A program made the position numbers and the translations under genes. 64,000 bases of DNA from Chrysopilus asiliformis (lineage: Eukaryota > Arthropoda > Insecta > Diptera > Rhagionidae): contig OZ035961.1 of assembly GCA_964034945.1 (NCBI GenBank), positions 90,336,991 through 90,400,990 of the forward strand, written 5' to 3'. Under the pieces are notes generated by a model. The model had not been told where the DNA came from. It ran no database searches and saw nothing but the letters and a program-made list of their open reading frames with translations. Shown in pieces: positions 59,345 to 64,000 of this stretch. Positions within the stretch are counted from its first letter, which is position 1; every line of letters starts with the position of its first letter.

Positions 59345-59600
59345 TAAACCCGACCAATTCACATACATTTTTTTCAATTTTCTCGAAAACGGTGAGTCAA
59401 ATCCAAAAATTTTTAAAGGCAAAATGTATTTGGAATGTGATTTTACATAATCCTTTTATAGATAAAAATCCGATCGGACCACTCCTTTTCCCCTCAATAG
59501 GTGTCTTTCAATAAAAATTTCGTCTGTCCCCTATAGTTTAACAATTGTCTCCTGGTAATTGTAGCTTTTCTTATATTTATCGTTCTCGAAAATGGCTCTA
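59345..59600 (+). repeat. DINE/Helentron-like fragment without its CTGTC tract
   Basis: TTTTCTCGAAAACGGTGAGT, AAATGTATTTGGAATGTGAT, ATAAAAATCCGATCGGACCA and TTGTAGCTTTTCTTAT follow the family block order of 17100-17400. Confidence 0.65.
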
Positions 59601-59842
59601 TCACTCTCGAAAAAATCCGGGGACGAATTAACTCCGCCTCAAAACATAGCTTAAAGTAAGCACCTCGCAGTGTTATTCAGAAAAAATGTAACACCGTAGC
59701 GCGGAGTTATTTTTACATTTTTATTTTACGGAGCTAAATATTCATTTTAACACCGTTTTGACCTCAATTTTGAATTAACTCCGAAAAGGAGTCAAAAAAT
59801 CACTCCAACTCCTTTTTTTCATTGTAAAGGGTGTTCACGTTT

Positions 59843-60060
59843 AGAAGAGGCTTACCAATTGGCTTCAACAGCCTATTGGGAAGGCAAATGGTTTACGATT
59901 CGAGAGGTCACATGTTCGAGTCCCGGCAGAGACATGCAAGAAAAGTTGTAGTTGTTAACAGTCAATATAATATTAACTTTGGAAACACGAAAAAAACTCA
60001 AAATATCTCAAATGCTTGCAAAAAAGAGAATTTGCGAGGTTTTTTTTGGCCCATCTAATA
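59843..60060 (+). repeat. Possible tRNA-derived SINE
   Basis: CTTACCAATTGGCTTCAACA resembles a D-arm/A-box region. About 60 bases on, GGTCACATGTTCGAGTCCC matches a T-arm/B box (GTTCGAGTC). The sequence cannot fold as a whole tRNA. It is set in a segment whose ends repeat AACTCCG/CGGAGTT. Inference: an RNA polymerase III-type SINE head. Confidence 0.4.
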
Positions 60061-60189
60061 AGTTGGTTTAACAACGAAAAATTGTTAAAAATTAACACCC
60101 ATAGGGAATTGTTGTGAACTCCGTAGCCCGGAGTTCGATTTTCTCCGATAGGTGATGGACTCCCTCAAACTCCGTTTCAGTGCGTGATT

Positions 60190-60735
60190 GACTCTTTCGA
60201 CAGAGAACGATTTTAGATATTTTTGGAACGAAAAAGCAATAGAGTCGAGATTTATCAGGAAAATCCAACGCGAATATCGTTTTCTTACCCTCTTATCTGT
60301 CTGTCTGTCTGGGTCAAATTTTGCAATCTAATTTTGACTTGCCGATTGACTTGAAACTTTGCACACATACGTAAGTCCGATGACAATACAATATTTTCAT
60401 TGCTTCGTCCATGTAGATCCTGTAAGGATAACGTCACATCTTGGAGTTTTTGTCATCACATCTTGGGGTTTTTGGGATCGCTGAATCCGGTCTTGATGAT
60501 AAGAAATCCGTAACGATAACAGAAGGCCTTGTAAGGATAACGATATTATTCGTTTTCTCAAATTTTCCGGGAAAAATCTCATCTTGGAATGTTTGGGGTT
60601 GAGGAATCCGATTCTGACGTTAAGAAATCCGTAAGGATAACGAAAGGTCCTGTAAGGATATCGCGATTATCTTCTTCCGCCAAGTTTCCGGAGAAAATCT
60701 CATCCGGAGTTTTTGGGGTCAATGCATCTGATCCT
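60190..60735 (+). repeat. CTGTCTGT-linked repeat family with about 121-bp units
   Basis: A short CTGTCTGTCTGTCTGGGTCAAA tract leads to three units marked by CATCTTGG/CATCCGGAGTTTTTGGGG (near 60460, 60582, 60702), AAGAAATCCGTAAGGATAAC and CCTGTAAGGATA. Same family as 40480-40905 and the window's first 60 bases. Confidence 0.75.
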
Positions 60736-60762
60736 GGAGTTAAATAGTTTTTTTTTTCTTAA

Positions 60763-60969
60763 CACATTGACTGCCATGGCTATCATTTTTGATAGCCAGT
60801 GAAAATTGGCACTATGATTCGTGAGCGGCCAAGGCTATCACTATCGATAGCTGGGTCTACAATCTATATGCATACATACATACATTCATACATACGTACA
60901 TTCTACATACGTCTACATGTATTGGCATCTCCCTTACATTTTTGCAAAATTGGTCTGGCAGTCAATGTG
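60763..60969. mobile_element. piggyBac-type MITE (207 bp)
   Basis: TTAA at 60759-60762 and 60970-60973 flanks 14-bp inverted ends, CACATTGACTGCCA. Inside are the palindromic GGCTATCATTTTTGATAGCC and a variant GGCTATCACTATCGATAGCT. Also holds a short CATACATACATACATTC tract. Confidence 0.82.
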
Positions 60970-60973
60970 TTAA

Positions 60974-61840
60974 AAAAAACTTTTCCAAATTTTATTTTTA
61001 ATTTTTTTTTGTCCTCTTTTTATTGGAGGAAAATTGGCCCTATAAAGACACGGCTCCTGATTTCTATCACAATAAACTAAAAACACTTCAAATGTAATAC
61101 AATTTCAGTAGAATATTACAAAAATATGCTAATTTTTATTAACATTCATAAAAACTAGTTCTCCATTCCAATAATTCCAATGAAGGACAATCAGACTGTT
61201 CAGAAACATTTTGTAAACATTTGGATCTATACAACAAAGTATTTAACCATTAAATTAATTCGATTTTATTGGAAAACGTTTGCTTCCGTTCTTAATTTTT
61301 ATTCAGTTCACCTAAGCCGCTGCTTGTTAAAAATCCATTCAATCTAAATTGTTATATACTATAAGATTACGATGTAGGTTGGATAGGTTTACAATCTACC
61401 AGAGTATTACATCATGTCGTTAACATTATAAGATCCGTGGTAGGAGTAAGGAAAAAAACTGTTTGAAATAACGACAAAGTAATATAATGAGATCTTAAAA
61501 TTAAGCATGACAAATAAAAGGCGAATAATAACCCCAGATATCATAAAAGAGGACTTTGCCCTAATAAAGCGCTCTAATGGTTACTTTAAAATGAACCCAT
61601 TATTCGCCCAACAATTTGCCAAGGAGTCGCCTTTAGCAGACGGACGAGCTTTTATCAAATCGATTTTATTTTTTCCGCCAAGAAAAATCTGAAAGTGCGG
61701 CGGAAAATGCGGTGGTAAGTAAAAAAGGACGACGAAGTGATGATAATAAACGGGATAGGGATGAGGTTAAAGTTGGCTATGCTTAAAATGAAAACAAATA
61801 GAACCCCTTTTTCCATTTTTCGATTTTCACCTTTACTTAC
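60974..61840. other. Intron-like DNA
   Basis: A moderately GC-rich stretch at 61507-61692 has open frames on both strands. On the minus strand, codons before a possible donor, TTTAAA|GTAACC, might be an exon, but the support is too thin to call. Confidence 0.35.
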
Positions 61841-61942
61841 AGTTTTTGCTGTTTGCCTTTCTGTTGCTGACGTTGAGTCCTGTTTACGAATGCTTCCCGT
61901 TTTAGGTGCTCCCTTGGAACTATCGCTCGTCCTCTGTGCTGC
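61841..61942 (-). CDS. Candidate internal exon, Ser/Thr-rich
   Basis: Minus strand: acceptor TTCATTTCAAAAG at 61943, donor AAAACT|GTAAGTAAAG at 61841/61840. It spans exactly 34 codons, phase 0 at both ends. The peptide begins AAQRTSDSSKGAPKTGSIRK and ends ERQTAKT: basic, serine/threonine-rich, without hydrophobic segments, as expected of a disordered linker in a larger protein. GC is close to 50%. Its phase fits the next minus-strand candidate, 56044-56278, across a 5.6 kb intron. Upstream on the same strand a 50-base segment (62036-62085, between TTTTTAAG and GTAGAG) could be a further exon, but its frame does not join this one. No family recognised. Confidence 0.42.
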
Positions 61943-62944
61943 CTTTTGAAATGAACGTCCCGGGAAGACATCACAACGTCATGCCGTACATCTTCTAACG
62001 GATACTTAATGAAATATTTATGGTCCAGACTCTACGCTTTTGATGCTTCCACGGAGATGCTACGACGTCGTCCTGGCTGCATATCCTTAAAAACACTCTA
62101 CTGTATGGAAACGCAAGTACTACACACCTTACTCAAGGGGAATGATGGATCCGTCTCAGCCGTTGGGAGCGATAAAAGGACCTGAATCCAATAAAAGTAT
62201 CTTCCCCATATATTTAAGTTATATACGAGTACATTTATATCATATTAGATCAAATTCTCCTTCCATATTTACACATAAAGCAATGGTAAATTTTACTGGG
62301 TAATAAAAAACTAAATAAAAGCTTTTAAAAGGAGTTCCACATCTTCCCTTCATCCTTCAATTTACTTTCTATAATTTAGCCGGCCATTTGCTTATTTATT
62401 TTAATATTTCCCTCAATGGGAGAACGTAGACTGATATTTTATCCTTCAGTTTCATCTAACCGAGAAAAAACATTAAAAAGTCATTGAAAAAATTATGAGA
62501 ATTTATGAAGAAAGTTTTTTTTTCGAAAACCAGTTTTCATACGCTTCAACTACATCAAAAAGGATCAAAAAACATTTCAAAGTTTTGAGTGTTAATGTTT
62601 AACTCCTTGTCGCGTAGTAAAGCTTGGAAAAATTGTTTGATGAAAACAAGAATCTATGGAAAACGTCTGGAATGAATTAAATTATTTTTTTTTTTACTGA
62701 AAGTTTGTTGTTTGCAAATTCGATTGAATACAGAATCCCAAAACAAACTTTCCGGTCTACTGATATTGCCATAGTCCTAGTTTGTTGAAAGGCAGAAAAA
62801 GTATCAATAAATTTTCCGGTTTCCGTCACGGAGTCTTAAAAGTTTCATTGAGAACATTTTTCGGCATAGAAATTTTATCAGGATTGGTTTTTTTAAACGG
62901 TATTTCAACAAAGTATAGGCAAGTCAAGTAATTTCAATTTCTAA
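61943..62944. other. Intron-like DNA
   Basis: Contains the weak 50-base exon candidate near 62036-62085. The rest is AT-rich. Confidence 0.35.
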
Positions 62945-63090
62945 TCTGCATAATAAAAATGGATGTTTGTTTGTCTGTCTGTTTGAGATTGCAAAGCTCC
63001 AAAACTACTGGACCGATTTTTACGCGGTTTTTTGTAAAATCATCTGCGTTGCCAGCAGCAGGTATGTCAGATTTTCAAAATTCGAAAAGG
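62945..63090 (+). mobile_element. Helitron-like 5' end
   Basis: A|TCTGCATAATAAAAATGG, TGTTTGTTTGTCTGTCTG, then CTCCAAAACTACTGGACCGA. This order is typical of insect Helitron 5' ends (TC, AT-rich start, TTTGTTTGT tract, ACTACTGGACCGATTT). No 3' end found in the window. Confidence 0.55.
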
Positions 63091-63559
63091 CAGGTCCTAA
63101 AAGGATAACGTAAATGTCCTTTTTTCAATTTTTCTCGCAAAAACTGGCTTTGGGAGGTTTTCAGGGTTGCTTATCACGAATCTGGTGTTCGAATTTAAAA
63201 AAAAAGTTTTTAAGTTATTTATGGTTTTTTGGCATTCTAAAATTTATGCAAAAAACTTTAAACTAAAGCCATGGGGAAGCTGCAATTGCCAAAGACAATC
63301 GTTAAATACTCTGTTTGAGAATTTTAGCGCGAATCTTGAGAAAAAAATTTCCATTCTTGGGGAGGGGTTGGGGGGGGGGGGGGAAGAGGGGGGTGGAAAC
63401 GGTACGATTGAATTTTGATATATAGAAAGGTTATGTGAAATTATGGCAACCAGGCTCCCCGGATTTATTCTTATTTGCGGGCGTCCAGAAAACTCAACAT
63501 TTGTCTCGAAGTATTTATGTATTTTAAACTTATAATTTGTTAATTCTTTCATACCCAGC
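63091..63559. other. Unassigned DNA with a G-rich run
   Basis: A near-pure G stretch lies at 63359-63394. No gene. Confidence 0.45.
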
Positions 63560-63870
63560 GTTGGGCGGTTCCGGATTTAGGCATGTTGTCTCGGCGTCCC
63601 AGCATCCCGGCGCGGCGTCCTGGAAACTAAACTTTTGTCACGGAGTTATGCAATCTAGAGTTGTAATTTCTTAGTCACTAAAAAAATTTGCTGGAAACCA
63701 AAAAGTTTTCACCTGCGGCGCAGTTCCCTCAGAAATCACTATAAAACTCTTTTTTTCAAAAATTCCCCTGCGGCGCATTTACCTAAATGATTTCCGATAG
63801 TAGAATATTTGTATGTAAAAGTTTTGCACGCGGCGCAATTTTTGTCGTGTTTTAAAAACATAAAACACCC
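63560..63870 (+). repeat. TAGGGTGACCATA-family fragment with CCTGCGGCGCA motifs
   Basis: GTCCCAGCATCCCGGCGCGG, then TCCTGGAAACTAAACTTTTG match the interior of the 3281-3973 family. CCTGCGGCGCA occurs twice and a GCACGCGGCGCA variant once, at intervals of about 60 bases. Both ends are lost. Confidence 0.5.
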
Positions 63871-64000
63871 ATAACAGGTTTTATTTCTTTTGCAACAAGT
63901 CAAAAAGGCTTAAGTCGATGGTCAGATGAAGTGACAAAGACCTGTATCGCGACAAAACCTGGTTCGAAATCTCGAAAATTACTATTAAGTATTTTATGTC
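63871..64000. other. Unassigned end of window
   Basis: Nothing recognised. Confidence 0.4.

Overview
This is repeat-dense nuclear DNA from a eukaryote, most likely an insect. The reasons are AT-rich non-coding sequence, exon-sized open segments bounded by GT/AG splice signals, and DINE/Helentron-like repeats (TATACCC head hairpin plus CTGTCTGTCC tracts) of the kind known from flies. I cannot name the species. No complete host gene lies in the window. Most of it is layered DNA transposons.

Host genes: six candidate exons. On the minus strand: a signal-peptide-like first exon (4135-4228), a Ser/Arg/Gln-rich exon (48638-48760), an exon with one hydrophobic segment (56044-56278) and a Ser/Thr-rich exon (61841-61942). 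The last two are phase-compatible and could belong to one gene. On the plus strand: 30482-30766 and a methionine-free, basic internal exon at 39241-39499. None matches a family I recognise. The host DNA here is probably long introns.

Mobile elements by class: (1) piggyBac type, with TTAA on both sides: MITEs at 81-269, 6698-8251, 12285-12526, 40106-40339, 43360-44126, 60763-60969 and perhaps 20010-20361, plus a 1.26 kb element (6927-8185) whose 194-residue protein joins a transposase N-terminus to the C-terminal cysteine-rich domain without the catalytic core. (2) PIF/Harbinger-like MITEs with TTA/TAA target duplications, of at least nine families. (3) A non-autonomous hAT-like element with an 8-bp duplication (53848-54613). 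(4) Helitrons and DINE/Helentron-like repeats. (5) A Penelope-like element (25827-28066) of three 5'-truncated GIY-YIG copies, one inverted, inside one 13-bp target duplication. (6) Reverse-transcriptase fossils and a tRNA-like SINE.

Large-scale structure: 31205-38620 is a tandem duplication of a 3708-bp unit, near-identical, with 7-bp microhomology at its junction. Simple-sequence arrays lie at 5466-5996, 16060-16673, 31803-32625 (copied at 35511-36333) and 43447-43531. Many elements are nested, so relative insertion order can be read: piggyBac in piggyBac MITE, Helitron in piggyBac MITE, Penelope in TA-MITE, and two Harbinger-like MITEs sharing one TTA.
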